A DNA stretch of 64,000 bases from Unio delphinus (GCA_029339505.1 JAQISU010000057.1:9516001-9580000), one strand, 5' to 3'. Positions 46,801-61,771 are shown, counted from the stretch's first letter. The notes: generated by a model not told the origin, from the letters alone. Translations and numbers: made by a program.

Positions 46801-47773
46801 AAAATTGGATTCCTGGAAATTCTTTTCGACTAGTTGAGATGCTGTCCATTGAAGTTACTCTTGTTTAACTTAGTCCTGAATTTATTTTTTAAAATTATTT
46901 TTTAAAATTTATCTAACTATCTGCACTGATCTCTCTTCATTATACCATCCTTTGTTTCGAACGTTTGACCACATATATCTTACAAAACATAGAAAACATA
47001 CGCTATAATAACGTACTTTAACTCATGACGCAGGTAAACTACATGACACAGAACATCATGGCTTCATGCAGACAATAATTTCTCAAACCTCTTAAATCTT
47101 GCATTCAACATATTTGTTGTTTGTGTGCTATTGTTGTCGTTTGCTGTTTTGTTTTCTTTTGGGGGGGGGGGTTAAACTTCATTTTTGCAGTAAAAGTGTA
47201 ATGGCAAAAGAAAATTTTCCCATACTACGTAATGGATTTTTCTCCCACCGCTGGAGGTCAACTTAATAGAGACAGTATGTCAAGATGGTAACAGTGGCAT
47301 CGGCATAAGTTTATGAACGGACCAGATCTGTTTTCTGGAAGTGAAAACACTTGATTGAGTCTGATACTATATTTTACTCTTTACCCTTAATCCTAACTTA
47401 AAATTCTTAAAATCAGTTCTTATACAAGTTTTCAAAATTGTCTTAGAGAATGAAGGGAATAACTTTCAGCATGTTATCGGCATTTTCAATATGGGCGTGG
47501 GGGGGGGGGGGGTAATTAAAAAAAAAACAACAAACAGTATAGAAGGATTTTGTTTTATATCAGTCATTTACTCCAGTGAGTTCGACAGTGGTTCTTAACT
47601 GGTTTAATGCATGTGATAATGTCATAGTAATTTATTAATTACCCATTCCATAAAGAATTTGTTTTCAATTTGCATGTGAATTTGTTTCCTGTTTAAAATT
47701 AACTAAATTTCGATACACAGGTCTATTGCACATCTGCTGGAATTTTGAATCGGATGATTATGTTGATCTGGAA
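46801..47773. other. No gene; G-rich runs
   Basis: AT-rich with poly(G) runs at 47161-47170 and 47500-47512. Nothing else recognised. Confidence 0.5.
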
Positions 47774-48047
47774 TTTATTAGCATTTTTTTTTAATGGTTT
47801 AACGCCATTTTTCAGCACAGTATAAGCTATACAGTATTAATGGTGGAGGAAGAAACCGGACAAAGCCAGGAAAGAACCACCGACCCACGAGAAGCTACTG
47901 GCAAGCTTTCTCACATAACTACATTTGCCGAATCTTGGACTCGAACACACGCAGACAGAGGTGAGATGGCAGTGGTCCGTAACGGACAGCGCTTTACTAC
48001 TACTACTACTACTTCCACTCGGCCACTAGGGGCCCCTTTATTAGCAT
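47774..48047 (-). mobile_element. SINE-B copy with 11-bp target duplication and internal (TAC)n
   Basis: The element is 47785-48036, flanked by identical 'tttattagcat' (47774-47784 and 48037-48047). In reverse complement it has the complete head, body and 'gtgctgaaaaatggcgttaa' end. A (TAC)n run of about six units (47996-48013) interrupts the tRNA-like A-box region, which is unusual among the copies. Confidence 0.95.
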
Positions 48048-48057
48048 ATTAATAATC

Positions 48058-48058
48058 A

Positions 48059-48128
<70 letters not shown>

Positions 48129-48131
48129 TGC

Positions 48132-48171
<40 letters not shown>

Positions 48172-48211
48172 TAGTAGTAGCAGTAGTATTGTAGTAGTAT
48201 ACTAGTAGTAA
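48058..48211. repeat. (GTA)n microsatellite
   Basis: About 48 units with a few interruptions ('ttgca', 'gtata'). Confidence 0.95.
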
Positions 48212-48574
48212 ATTCACTAGAAAACTTGTATTTGTCTTATATACAAAGTTTTAAACTATACCGATGCTATGCACTGTCTGCACTTGCACTTTTATAACTT
48301 TAAGAAGAAAGTGTTTATCTTAGATTAAAACTGTTTTACTGTTAAAAGGCACACATCCAGATCTATAAAGTTGTATGCAACCCACGTTCATAAGCCACAC
48401 CAGCATGGTGTGAATGACATGTTAAAGATGGTCTAAACTTATTCATTACCTACTTCCTGTAAACTAGACGTAAGCTTGACATTGATAACTCAATTTAAAA
48501 ATCCATTCAAATGCAACACAAATAGAAAATACTAAAACTGACTGACATGAAATGGTCTTAACAGTAAAACAAAT
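48212..48574. other. Spacer between (GTA)n and (TAC)n, no gene
   Basis: About 360 bases with no recognisable content. Confidence 0.5.
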
Positions 48575-48576
48575 GA

Positions 48577-48665
<89 letters not shown>

Positions 48666-48690
48666 ATAATAATAATAATAATAATAATAT
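48575..48690. repeat. (TAC)n-(AAT)n microsatellite
   Basis: (ACT/TAC)n at 48577-48664, then (AAT)n to 48690. The TAC part is the reverse complement of the (GTA)n run at 48058. Confidence 0.95.
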
Positions 48691-48835
48691 GGGGCCATCC
48701 ATAAATGACGTCACACGATTTTGGCTGATTTTGACCCCCTCCCACCCCCTCGTCACACGTCGTCACAAAAAGTCAGACCCCCTCAAATATGACGTCACAA
48801 AGCTCTGCTCCCCCTCCTCCTTCCCCCGAAAAAGC
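48691..48835 (+). repeat. GTCAC-rich dispersed repeat, copy 1
   Basis: Begins 'ggggccatccataaatgacg', then 'tttgaccccctcccacccc', 'tcgtcacacgtcgtcacaa' and 'atgacgtcacaaag'. This resembles a repeat end I remember from many invertebrate genomes, possibly a DNA-transposon terminus. The family is not certain. Confidence 0.5.
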
Positions 48836-49479
48836 CGTATTTTCTATTTGAAAATTAACATGTTTCAAATCACTTTATTGTCATTGTAGTATGCATTTTG
48901 TGTTGCTCTGCACTTTGATACTGTAGGAAAAAACATGTATTAAAAAGGAGGCACTGAAAAGTTGAAACTGGCATAAAATTCTTTTGAAAATATTCTTCGT
49001 CTAGCTAAACTACAGATGTTCAGAATATTGTATTCAAATTCTCCTATAATTATCAAATAAATTAATTATAACTAAAAAAAATACTTTGAAACTTTGTAGT
49101 AAAACACAGAATTCTCGGGGTTTGCCACAAGCACTTTTGGGGATTTTTTTATATTATCGGCATATTATGTTTGTTTATCCCTAAACGTCAGAAGCGATCC
49201 TTTCTTGTGTGTTTCGGCAACAGGTATTAATTCTTGCAACCAGTGATCAACTTTAACTTGCAAATGTGCATCATTTTTTATTCCATTCCACTTTTGAACC
49301 ACTTCTTCTTGGCAAATCTTTCTGCTCTATACAGGCTATGCCAGCACGTACGCCTCAAAGACACTGGAACATTTTAGTTTTATCCATCGTAGCAGTCAAT
49401 TCTTCACCCCCCCCCCCCCAAAAAAAAAAAAAATTGAGAGTATTATTAGTGTAATATAACTTTAATTTATTCTGTTTGT

Positions 49480-49482
<3 letters not shown>
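48836..49482. other. No gene seen
   Basis: AT-rich, with a poly(C)/poly(A) stretch at 49406-49433. Confidence 0.5.

Positions 49483-49532
<50 letters not shown>
49483..49532. repeat. (AT)n microsatellite
   Basis: Perfect AT run. Confidence 0.97.
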
Positions 49533-49536
<4 letters not shown>

Positions 49537-49884
49537 TTCTATTTCTTAAATGTAAGATCTTTTATAATAGAAATCTGAAAAATATCAACCTTTATTAAAA
49601 AAAAATATTTTTCTATCAAACTTATAAATTATTTACTTTTCTACCAAACTTTTTAAATTTAATTTTATAGCACAAAAAAGTTTAAAATTAAAAGGTTTGG
49701 CGAGAAAAAGATCATTTCAACCTCGCTTTGTTGACACTAGCGGACTGGAAATGGAAGAATGCTATTTGGAAAAAGCCACCATCTTAATTTGAGTTCATGC
49801 CCGAAACGCGTGAAGCTACTTAAAACGTCATTAAATAAATTGTAAGCAATCAAAAAATTAAGTGGAACTTTTATAAAAGTTGCG

Positions 49885-49960
49885 CATTTTGATGTGACGT
49901 CACATTTCTTAAACACCCCCTCCCCTTCGTCACACATCGTCACAAATGAGGATAACACGT
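49885..49960 (+). repeat. GTCAC-rich dispersed repeat, copy 2 (partial)
   Basis: 'gatgtgacgtcacatttctt', 'acaccccctccccttcgtca' and 'cacatcgtcacaaatgagg' in the same orientation as 48691-48835. Possibly the other part of one element spanning about 48691-49960. No inverted end is seen. Confidence 0.45.
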
Positions 49961-50111
49961 TTGATAATGAATTATCAATGTGGTCTTCAATTAGGTTATG
50001 TTTATTGAAAATCATTTATACACTCCCTGGTATGTTTCCAAAAATATCTCCCATGTACAAAAAAATATAATTTTAATGTTAGCATGATACATGGTATTTC
50101 TCAGGTGTTTT

Positions 50112-50300
50112 ACCTTGAATGGATAACAGTTAGTGTACATTGTACGAATACGATACGAAAACCTTGAATGGATAACAGTGTACATTGCACAAATACGATA
50201 CGAAATCATTGAATGAATAACAGTTAGTGTACATTGCACGAATATGATACGAAATCCTTGAATGGATAACAGTGTTCATTGCACGAATACGATACGAAAC
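50112..50300. repeat. ~50-56-bp tandem repeat, 4 copies
   Basis: Unit: 'ccttgaatggataacagt', optional 'tag', 'tgtacattgcacgaatacga', 'tacgaaa'. Length varies because 'tag' is present or absent. Confidence 0.93.
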
Positions 50301-50599
50301 TTATTTAATATGAATCAGGCATCATTCTGTTCTATATTCATTTATGTAATAAAATATTTCTTTATACTGGAAACGGGAGTATAATGTGACCGATTGATTG
50401 ACTAATTGATTGCCTAATTGGTTCATTGATTGATTGAACTAAAAAAAAAACTGATTGCGTGAATCATATTAACTTTCAGTGAAGTGGAAAAGCAGTGCGC
50501 TAACTGATATAACAAGTAGGTCGCAATAACCAATTTGTGTCTTCTTTAATGCGAATTGTGTATCTCGTGCTAACAAGCAAGACAACTTTCCGTGAAAAT
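50301..50599. other. No gene seen
   Basis: AT-rich; short 'ttgattgattga' run at about 50390-50435. Confidence 0.5.
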
Positions 50600-50620
50600 T
50601 ACACACACACACACACACAC

Positions 50621-50713
<93 letters not shown>
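50600..50713. repeat. (AC)n-(AT)n compound microsatellite
   Basis: AC run at 50600-50621 then about 92 bases of AT. Confidence 0.97.
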
Positions 50714-52194
<1,481 letters not shown>

Positions 52195-52395
52195 AAGTAC
52201 AAGACGGAAATACGTATGGCAAGACTAAAATACGTAATGCAAGACTGAGGTACGAATAGCAATACATGTACTGTGAAATACGTATGGCAAAACTGACATA
52301 CGCAATGCAGTTCTGTGAAATACGTATAGCAAGACTGTTAAATACGTATAACAAGACTTAAATACGTATAGCAAGACTGTGAAAAACGTTTGACA
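52195..52395. repeat. Degenerate ~20-bp tandem repeat
   Basis: Recurrent 'aaatacgtatggcaagactg' with changes and short inserts, about ten copies. Confidence 0.85.
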
Positions 52396-54091
52396 GTACT
52401 CCTGCTGTTCAAAGATTTTTAGAGTAGTAGAACAGAAATAAATTGCCTTATATTTACGAGTAACACATGTGGTTAAGATTCAACTTGGCCTTCAGAGGTG
52501 TAATCGCAACCTTAATAAACATAGATTCCTTATAATACTGAATACAGATTTTAAATGAGAGAAAACAAAAATTACTGACTTAACTTTGAAGAAAAAAATT
52601 GCTATTTTGTATGCATAAAAGGGACACGATAGACCTTTGCAAAAATATCCATAAATTTGCCTGAATATTCTAAATAAATATTAATGAACATTCCACTCAC
52701 AAATATATGGACGGCTTTTTCAGTTTGGAATTTGAAAAATAACAAAATGAAACACACACAAAATAAGAAAAACTATAAAATCTGCAAATTGTCTTCACTT
52801 TTATGTACATTTGTTGTCCTTTGAATTCTGTTTATGCAAAGTCTATGTTGAATATTCCTTCTTGATCTGGTAGTATTTTAAAATTATTTTATAAAGAGTA
52901 TTCAACATTTATGATTCCATTGTCTGATCAATCATGTTTTTCCAATACAAAACGTAACCTTATATTAATATGAACCCATGAAAGATCCGCAATGTCCGAA
53001 AATCACAATGTCGTCAGCCTGAAAAATTAACATAAGATATATATAAACAATGGTAACTTAACTGCCCTAAACTATACTTTTGGGTCGGATTTACAAATAA
53101 ACTTAAATACTTCTTTCACGCATGAAAAATTTGACAAACTGGTAATTCCGCATTTTGTAAAATTTACAGCTCATTATTCCTCCAGTAATTTGTTCCTTTC
53201 TGAACCGAAGTTGTGTTAGAGATGCGTATTCACAAAAGGAATCATTATCATTCAGACAAATGTGGAACAAATGGCTAGCTGGCATTTTCCATTAGTATTA
53301 TAAAGTGCTCAAAGATTAGTCTGGCAGAGATCTACGTGTGTTCCGTTGCCCTTCGAGAGAAAATCCAGATTCTCTCGCGTAGAATCACAATTATTGAAGT
53401 TTGATCATACAAAAAAGAGGCCCGATCCTTGGCTAATTACTTTTGAATTCATCCCGGTGCGTTAGAAGTTATTACACCGGGGAGAACTGCCAGAACTCTC
53501 CCAAAATGTCGGTGAGTTTTGATTCTGAAACGGAGATCTGGAATCGTTTTCAACGTTGCCGATGAATTGTTTATCAAAATTGTCACTGGTGTCTGGATTA
53601 GAGAACAGGAAAAAAGAAAAAAAAATGTATGATATATTCGTACCATGTGGTTTTGTAACCTAGATAAAGCTATATTATAGATAATAATAAGTATTTCGTC
53701 AATCAATTAAACCGTTTAATACTAAATGAAAGACTATTTTTCCTAGCACATTGAGTTCATTAAAGACAACTTTTTTTTCAATTTTAAACAATTCCTTTTC
53801 TATTCCGTTTTATGTGGGGAATATATTTAATATATTTTATTTTGAAATTATGCACTACAAGTAAGATGGGGTTTACCCTAAGGTGGCACTTAATGGACAG
53901 ATAAAACAGGCTTTACCTACCTTATTTATGCAAATAGCTTCTTCTGTGTCCTTAATTAGGAAAACAAATTAATTTGCTTTTTGCATATATACATATTCTC
54001 TTTTTTTGGTTCTTCTTTGTAATAAATATTTGTATTCAGTATATTCTTTAAGCTTCATGACTACGTTTCCCAACTGAATAAACCCTAAATT
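52396..54091. other. No firm gene
   Basis: Mostly AT-rich. The block 53300-53520 is less AT-rich and ends 'cccaaaATGTCGgtgagttt', which could be a first coding exon of two codons with a strong donor, preceded by 'attataaagtg' 200 bases upstream. Nothing downstream confirms it, so it is not called as a gene. Confidence 0.3.
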
Positions 54092-54640
54092 GGAATTGAT
54101 ATTGAATGAACTCTTTAAGGGTATTGATATTGAATGAACTCTTTATGGGTATTGCCATTCAATGAACTCTTTATGGGAATTGATATTCAATGAACGCTTT
54201 ATGGGTATTGATATTCAATGAACTCTTTATGGGTATTGATATTCAGTGAACTCTTTATGGGAATCGATATTCAGTGAACTCTTTATGGGTATTGATATTC
54301 AATGAACTTTGTATGGGTATTGATGTCCAATGAACTCTTTATGCGTATTAATATTCAATGAACTCTTTATGCGTATTGATATTCAATGAACTCTTTATGG
54401 GTATTGATATTCAATTAACTCTTTATGGGTATTTATATTCACGAACTCTTTAGGGGTATTGATATCCAATGAACACTTTATGGGTATTGATATTCAGTGA
54501 ACTCTTTATTGGAATTGATATTGAATGAACTCTTTATGAGTATTGATATTCAGTGAACTCTTTATGGGTAACGATATTCAATGAACTCTTTATGGGTACT
54601 GATATTGAAGGAACTTTTTAAAGGCATTGATATTTAATAT
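54092..54640. repeat. 28-bp minisatellite, ~19 copies
   Basis: Unit: 'attgatattcaatgaactct' plus 'ttatgggt'. Spacing is 28 bases (54137, 54165 ...). Many single-base variants in no obvious order. Confidence 0.97.
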
Positions 54641-55166
54641 TGTGACATTAGTTTATTTCAACCAAGCTTTAGGGATTAAAACAAAATTCATTGTAAACGT
54701 CTGTGTAAATTTGAGAGAAGGAATAAAACCAAACTTATCAAGTTACTTCTAATTTGTCTTGTCATCTTGCACTGTGAGTTTATTGCCTTGTCATCTTCCA
54801 CTGTGACTTTATTGTCTTGTCATCCTCCATTGACGTTCTTGTCTTGTTATTCTCCACTATGAGTTGAAAGTTTTGTCCTCCTCCAGTGTGCGTTGATTGC
54901 CTTATCTTCCATTGGGACTTGGTTTTCTTGTCATCCTCTACTCAGAGTCACTTGTCTTATCAATATCCAGTTGACAGGCTTATCGCCATCCACTGCGAGT
55001 TGATTTGTCCTGACTCCAATCGATTGAAATATTAAACTTTGTATTGAATGTTTGAGCGACTAGCATCAATCGTCCACGAAATGTACTGACATTTTGAAAA
55101 CCCCACAAAATAAACAGCTTCAATACCTTACGTATAATGTGCAGTCTTGAGGGTAAGGTGAAGTAA

Positions 55167-55168
<2 letters not shown>
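54641..55168. other. Weak tandem repeat, no gene
   Basis: From about 54750 to 55010, 'cttgtcatcctccactgtga' and 'gtttattg' recur about every 35-45 bases with many changes. Confidence 0.6.

Positions 55169-55248
<80 letters not shown>
55169..55248. repeat. (ATCT)n microsatellite
   Basis: About 20 perfect units. Confidence 0.97.
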
Positions 55249-55308
55249 TATACATCAATCCATCCATCCATCAATATATCCATTAATCATTCCATCCATC
55301 TATCATTC

Positions 55309-55442
<134 letters not shown>

Positions 55443-56819
55443 AATGAGAGAGTTTATTTTCCTAAATGACATGGTTAGATAAAACAAAGAGGTAGATCAG
55501 TTGGTAAAGGGGAGGGGATAATTAACTTCATTAAAAACGAGGCGTTAATGCAGATAAAGACCACGAGGATCGCAGTTGAAATATTGATTAATAGTTTTTA
55601 ACATTGCATCACGTTGTATTTGCAGGTTGAGAACAGTTAAAGACAAATATGGTTAAATGTGATAGAAACTGGCTATCTACCGCATGTACTTGCTTACACC
55701 TAATGTCCAAGCTGTGCAGTCCCAGATCAAGGTTTATGCTGTTTGCATTTGTGCTCGACATGTAAGCGAGTATATCAAGTATTCAAATTTTTCTTCTTTA
55801 CCCTCGTTTTGTGAACGTTGAAAGATAGGCAATGCATCAATGTTCAGGACTCTCATCGAAAAGAGAGGAAAAATGTTCCGAATGTGTTGAGGACGTATCG
55901 TGTTTACATTTGTAATTTCAGATCTGAAGAGATATCGCTGGCAGTTGCCCCAGGATGCCCCAGATTGTCCAAGGTTACTCTGGCAGTTGACACGTCCTTT
56001 CGCAAGACTTTTGATAAGATTTTTTCACACAATTTCTTATGTTTAGAGCAAAAAGTGTCGGCAACATTAAATCACACGAATACTCTTATCTCGAATACTC
56101 TCTCAAATTTTGAAATGGCTAATTTCACATATTAAATAGTCGATTTTAAAACGTTTTATATAAATCTAAATATCTTTTTCTGAAAAGTCACGTTAACACA
56201 AAGAAAGTATATAACAACTTTAGATTTAACTTTGCGTATAAAATTAATCAGATTGCGTTTATATATCAAAATGATTGATTAGTACTTCATGTATAAATTA
56301 TATTATCATAATGATTCATTAGTACTTCATGTAAAATAAATTACATTATCAAAACGAATCATAACTATGTGATGTATAAATTATATTACATAAACGATCC
56401 ATCAATGCCTGATATATAAATTATACTTTTTGGATGTCCTGAGTTAGTAATATTTATTTTCAACATTTTTTTCTTCTCCATAAATTAATTTCAAGAATTA
56501 GCTAAAGAATCTCCAAACTAAAATATCCTGATTTATGAAACATCTTCACTTTAACAGAATCGTGATCAGTATGTACATCTTGTTTAAAATAAGAAAATTA
56601 TTAATTCCATTCGAAAGGTACTCTTACATTTTTCTTTTCATCATTATGGTGAAATTGTTAGTGCGATAAGTTGTATATGTTGAAAATGTTTACGTTTTGT
56701 TGTTATGACTCATGATTTCATCGTTGTATCTTTATGTTTCTATTTTGTCTTACTTGCATTTTCTCTCTTCCTCAATGTAAATTGATAGACATGTACTTTA
56801 GTTTCACTGCCTTTTCAAA

Positions 56820-56822
<3 letters not shown>
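55443..56822. other. No firm gene
   Basis: A 105-codon open frame at 55818-56135 has no recognised domain. From 56270 to 56420, 'tacttcatgtataaattata' recurs about three times (~60-bp weak repeat). Confidence 0.45.

Positions 56823-56870
<48 letters not shown>
56823..56870. repeat. (CA)n microsatellite
   Basis: Perfect CA run. Confidence 0.97.
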
Positions 56871-56872
<2 letters not shown>

Positions 56873-58279
56873 TGTTCATATTAAGTTTTCAAGTCTTTTT
56901 TGTTAAGAACTTTTTCTTTGTTTACTGTCTTTCTGTTTCATTTACACAATCATCATTCTAACTCGAGTCTTGGACGAATCTGTTATCACAAAGGAACGTA
57001 TAGCTTCAGAAACCAACATCAGCATGAGGAACAGAGGGAAGTAATCAAAAAGTTCTTGAAAGCTTTTGACATCGCGTGACGTCATAGGTCAGATGTCAAA
57101 TTGAGGCCACCTCGCGGTAATCAACGGACCTTTGACAGGCAAGGTATTAGAAGCGTACAAGCTTCCGGTCTTACTGAAAATAAATACCAACACGCGCGAA
57201 CTCATCATAAAGTAGTCCATATGGTCAGTAAGGAATTGATTGATCGACGGGATCGGTGCATAAGTATATTAGAAACTACCTAAATATCGTTGTCTGATTG
57301 CAGGTCTTGGTAGCACATGTCTTTGTTGAAAAAAAAATCTGCAATCACTTGCTCCAATTTTTCGCTTAAGTGTTCCGGTGTTATATATATTTGTTTTTGA
57401 CTAGGACGATTTCAGCCAAATTAGTCTATTATATCTCTGTAATATCTCATTTAAAATCATAGTTTTCGTCGAGCGATTGTAATGAATAATATAGAATCAG
57501 ACATTTATGCAAACGTTTGAGAATTGCAGTAATAAAAATTAGTTTTGGTACCTTCAAAGCCACGTGTTACAGTATTCACCAAATATTCTAACCACGAAGC
57601 TCGACTTCTGGCTCAATGTCCAAAATACCAGCATTAAGTTATTTTAGTTATATCTATAAAGTTGCTATCGTTATAATGTACATATTGTTATTTAGGTTTT
57701 CTAGAGATTAAAAAAAAATCTTTGGTTTAATTTGGTCAGTTGGTCAGTGAATACTTTTGTCTGAACATCGAACCTTTAAATTCATACCCAGTGCTATTCT
57801 CATACAGGCTTGCATCCTATTTCCAGCTGTTAAAACACTCGGTTTTTACTTTGGTATTATCGTGCATCCTTGCTTACATTCTAAAATGTTATAATAGTAG
57901 ATATAAAAATATATAAACAGTTGTATTAGAACATATGAGAAAAAAAATCTAAGCACACTATTGATCATAAAGTGTGTTCTTGTACAGAAAAATGTGATTC
58001 AGTTTCGAAGTCAAAGGTTATAAAAAATAAAAAAATAAAAATCAACTCTTTAAAAGAGCAGGGTGATTCAGATATAGACTTCTGACTCGTTAGATAACAA
58101 TAATGATAACAATAATGTCAGGAGCGATTAATATGAATACATATATAATTAGAAAAGGAGATTATAGAAAATCATTAGTTTCAATGTTAAATATTCAACT
58201 AATCAAGACTTTAAAAACCTGGTAATTAAATTTCCTTAATTGCATCCATCAATTTATTCACCCATTCATTCGACCATTC
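56871..58279. other. No firm gene
   Basis: The block 57060-57270 is more GC-rich than its surroundings and open for 60 codons (57101-57283), but I do not recognise it. Confidence 0.4.
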
Positions 58280-58402
58280 CTACCTACCTACCTACCTACC
58301 TACCTACCCATACATACATACATACATACATACATACATACATACATACATACATACATACATACATACATACATACATACATACATACATACATACATA
58401 CA

Positions 58403-58431
<29 letters not shown>
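58280..58431. repeat. (TACC)n-(TACA)n microsatellite
   Basis: TACC units to 58308, then about 30 TACA units. Confidence 0.97.
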
Positions 58432-58433
<2 letters not shown>

Positions 58434-58805
58434 TACACAGACCAGCTCTAATGCAACAACATTTATCAAGTGCATTTTTATTAGCTAGATCTCATGGTTG
58501 GAAATTACTTTCAAACTCTGGAGTTATACACCGTTATATGTTTCGTGGATTGGCGTATAATCCTTACTTTCCAGCTATATATCTCTGTGTCATTGTGTTG
58601 ATGGATAGAACAGTTATAGGACCCTCCCAGTCGGGATTAGGGACCTGGTGATATCTCACAACGCGTGATTTCATCGTGTGAGGTATGCTCGACCTGTCGG
58701 GATATAGTGTTAAAATATCACATCGGCGTTTGAAGGATTATAGTGTTTTCCTTATTTTCATCTAATTAAACACCCGAGGATTATTCTAAAAATATACAAT
58801 CGGTA
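58432..58805. other. No gene seen
   Basis: Nothing supportable. Confidence 0.45.
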
Positions 58806-59080
58806 ATATAATCATGTGAGGTGCCCCGAGTGGCCAAGTGGTCTAAAGCGCTCTCCGTTACGGATCACTGCCATCTCACCTCAGTCTGCGGCGTGGGTTC
58901 GAATCTAAGATTCGGCAATGTAGTTATGTGAGAAAGCTTGCCAGTAGCTTCTCGTGGGTCGGTGGGTTTTTCTGGTTTTTTTCCCGGTTTCTTCCTCTAC
59001 CAATAATACTGGCCGCCATGTATAGCCTATCGTGTGCTGAAAAATGGCGTTAAACCCTACAACAACAACATATAATCATA
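58806..59080 (+). mobile_element. SINE-B copy with 10-bp target duplication
   Basis: Full-length copy at 58816-59070: 'gccccgagtggccaagtggt', 'gtgggttcgaatctaagatt', body 'agaaagcttgccagtagctt', end 'gtgctgaaaaatggcgttaa' and (CAA)n tail. Flanked by identical 'atataatcat' (58806-58815 and 59071-59080). Confidence 0.95.
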
Positions 59081-59168
59081 CTGAAATTGTAAATATTCAC
59101 ATTTGTATGCATGCACATTTCCTCTCTCTATAGATCTTTATTCTTTACCTACCTATATCGATTAACCA

Positions 59169-59326
<158 letters not shown>

Positions 59327-60392
59327 CTATTGCTAATTCAAACCTACGAAGATAGCTCGGAACACTATACATTTACAGTAATATTCTGTAAACTGTTGTG
59401 TAGCCATTTGTCAAGTTAGTTTATAAAAAGTCCATATTTTTATATCAAGCTAGATATATAATGTCAACAAACATTCATGTTACAGTAGTCGCTTTGATAA
59501 CTGTTAATTAAAGTAATTGAGAGGCATAGCAATGAATTCTGATTATTCATTAAATCGTTTTACCATTATTATGTCAAAGAAAACAATGACCTGTTTTGTA
59601 AGTATTTCTGTTTATATTTACCCCGTGCACTTTCTGCATCATAATCATATTCGATTATTATTATAAGATATATAATATCACCACAGTTTCATGTTCTTTT
59701 CTGTAGTAAATATTTGGGAAATAACTTTTCTTCTTTAATTGACCGGCTTATTAATAGTTCAATCTATGTCAATTTATGTATCTATATTTTAAAAATTTGT
59801 ACAGATTGAATGAATAATTGGTTAATCGATAGTTTGTTGACTGACTAAATGAGTAACTGATTCATGTGAGCAGTTGACAGAATTAATTATGGCCAGGTTT
59901 TAATGCAACGTTTTAAATATTCTAATCACCATCCCAGTCATTAGAATTAAGAAGCTGTGGATTTTAATTCGATAAGAAACACTTTGAATTTTCTGATAAC
60001 TGGTGACAAGCACTTATATCTTCTGAACTGCACAAGTCTATGATGCCAAATGTAATTCTAAAACCCCATAGAATTAAAGCCCTACAACTGAATTTTGTTT
60101 ATGCAATGTGTAGATCCTTGATGCTTGACGCTAACATGGTTAAACTTCTCAATATATTCTTCAACGATTATTGCAGTTGTGTATTGGTATAATGCAGCAA
60201 ATATTTGATCAGTTTTCTAAACAAAATCTAACTCAAATAAACTGGTGTAAGATTATCTTGTTAACAGTTTACATAACTCAAGAGTCCTACAGCTGTGAAG
60301 TTATCTGACTGAATAATTCAAGTGAGGAGATTATTGCTATTGTTGATTTAACGTCAACAAAAACATTAACTTTTAATTATTTAATTTTGATC

Positions 60393-60395
<3 letters not shown>
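59327..60395. other. No gene seen
   Basis: AT-rich, nothing recognised. Confidence 0.5.

Positions 60396-60430
<35 letters not shown>
60396..60430. repeat. (GA)n microsatellite
   Basis: Perfect GA run. Confidence 0.97.
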
Positions 60431-60433
<3 letters not shown>

Positions 60434-60594
60434 GGTGGGGTCGTCCCTGTTATCCCTTTCAGTGGCATACCACCGAATAACTGTCTATGAATTAACAAGG
60501 CTTCTCTAAATCTTAACCAATGCTGAAAAAGTTACAATTCAGCATACACGATTCATCAGATAATAATTTGTTTTAGTCTTTTCATTGTATTTCC

Positions 60595-61135
60595 TGTCAT
60601 TTCTATTTTTAATTCTTGTCATTACAATTTAGCTCCTGTCATTTCATTATACTTCCTGTCATTTCATTGCATTTCTTGTCATTTCACTTTGTTTCTTGTC
60701 ATTTCATTGGATTTCCCGTCATTTCATTTTCTTTTTATTTTTGTCAAATCCTATTTCTCTCTTATGATTTCATTGTATTACTTGTCGTTTAATTTATTTT
60801 GAGACATTTCCATTTATATCTTGTCATTTCATTGTATTTCCTGTGATTTCATTGTATTTTCTGTCATTTAAATTTCTTGTAATTTTATTGTAATGATAGT
60901 CATTTCTTTTTTTCCCGGTCATTTCACATTTGTTACCTGTAAATTCGTTGTTTTTCTTGTTATTTCACTTTATTTCCTGCCATAGCATTGTATTTCCTGT
61001 CATTTCGTTGTATTTCCTGTCATTTCACTTTATTTCTTCTCATTTAATTGTATTTCCTGTCATTACATTGTTTTTCCTGTCATTTCATTGTATATCTTGT
61101 TTCATTGTATTTCTTGACATGTGATTGTATTTCCT
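60595..61135. repeat. 20-bp pyrimidine-rich minisatellite, ~27 copies
   Basis: Unit 'ttcattgtatttcctgtcat' with frequent changes. The 20-base spacing is kept through most of the array. Units sharing 'cctgtcatttc' alternate with 'cttgtcatttc'. Confidence 0.95.
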
Positions 61136-61770
61136 GTTATAACTTTTACATTTAAATTATTTTATGCTATTGAATGTTTTCGTGAAAATGACGATACTTG
61201 TCAACTTTCGTATAGTTTTTTTTAGTTACTGTGTTATGTGATGAAATATCACATTAATAGCAGAAGAGACAGAATCTAAAGAAACATTAAAATAAGAAAT
61301 TAGATGTTTCTCTCTGAAAGGAAGCTTAAAATGAATGAAACATTTTCTTTTAGTAAAAGTAAAAGTTTGGTCTCAAATCCACGCAAGTATTTTTTCTATT
61401 TCATTTTTTCTGAAATATTAGGCAGTGAATGTTATATGTAATAGTGACCTTAACATGATTTTTTTAGGGGGTGGGGGATTGGGATTTGGATAGATTTATT
61501 TGAACTACCGTCTATGCACCACCCACTGGCAATGCCTAGCAACCACAGCTACTCATCAATATATTTCATATCTCTGCACCGACTGTCGTATAAAAACACG
61601 AGATTCTGAGGAAGATGTTCTTTTTAATAACTGATTATCAGTAGATTGCAGTTTTTAACATAATATAGTAGTGTATCTGTCAAATTTGGAGTGGGCCGTT
61701 TTAGTTTCAGAAATTGTGGAAACAAAAGAAGAATCCGTACAAACTTTCAAATAATAGTGGGTACTCAGCA

Positions 61771-61771
<1 letters not shown>
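61136..61771. other. No gene seen
   Basis: AT-rich, nothing recognised. Confidence 0.5.

Noticed and set aside
55818..56135. 105-codon open frame
   Set aside because: No recognisable domain, no splice or homology support, in AT-rich DNA where such lengths arise by chance.
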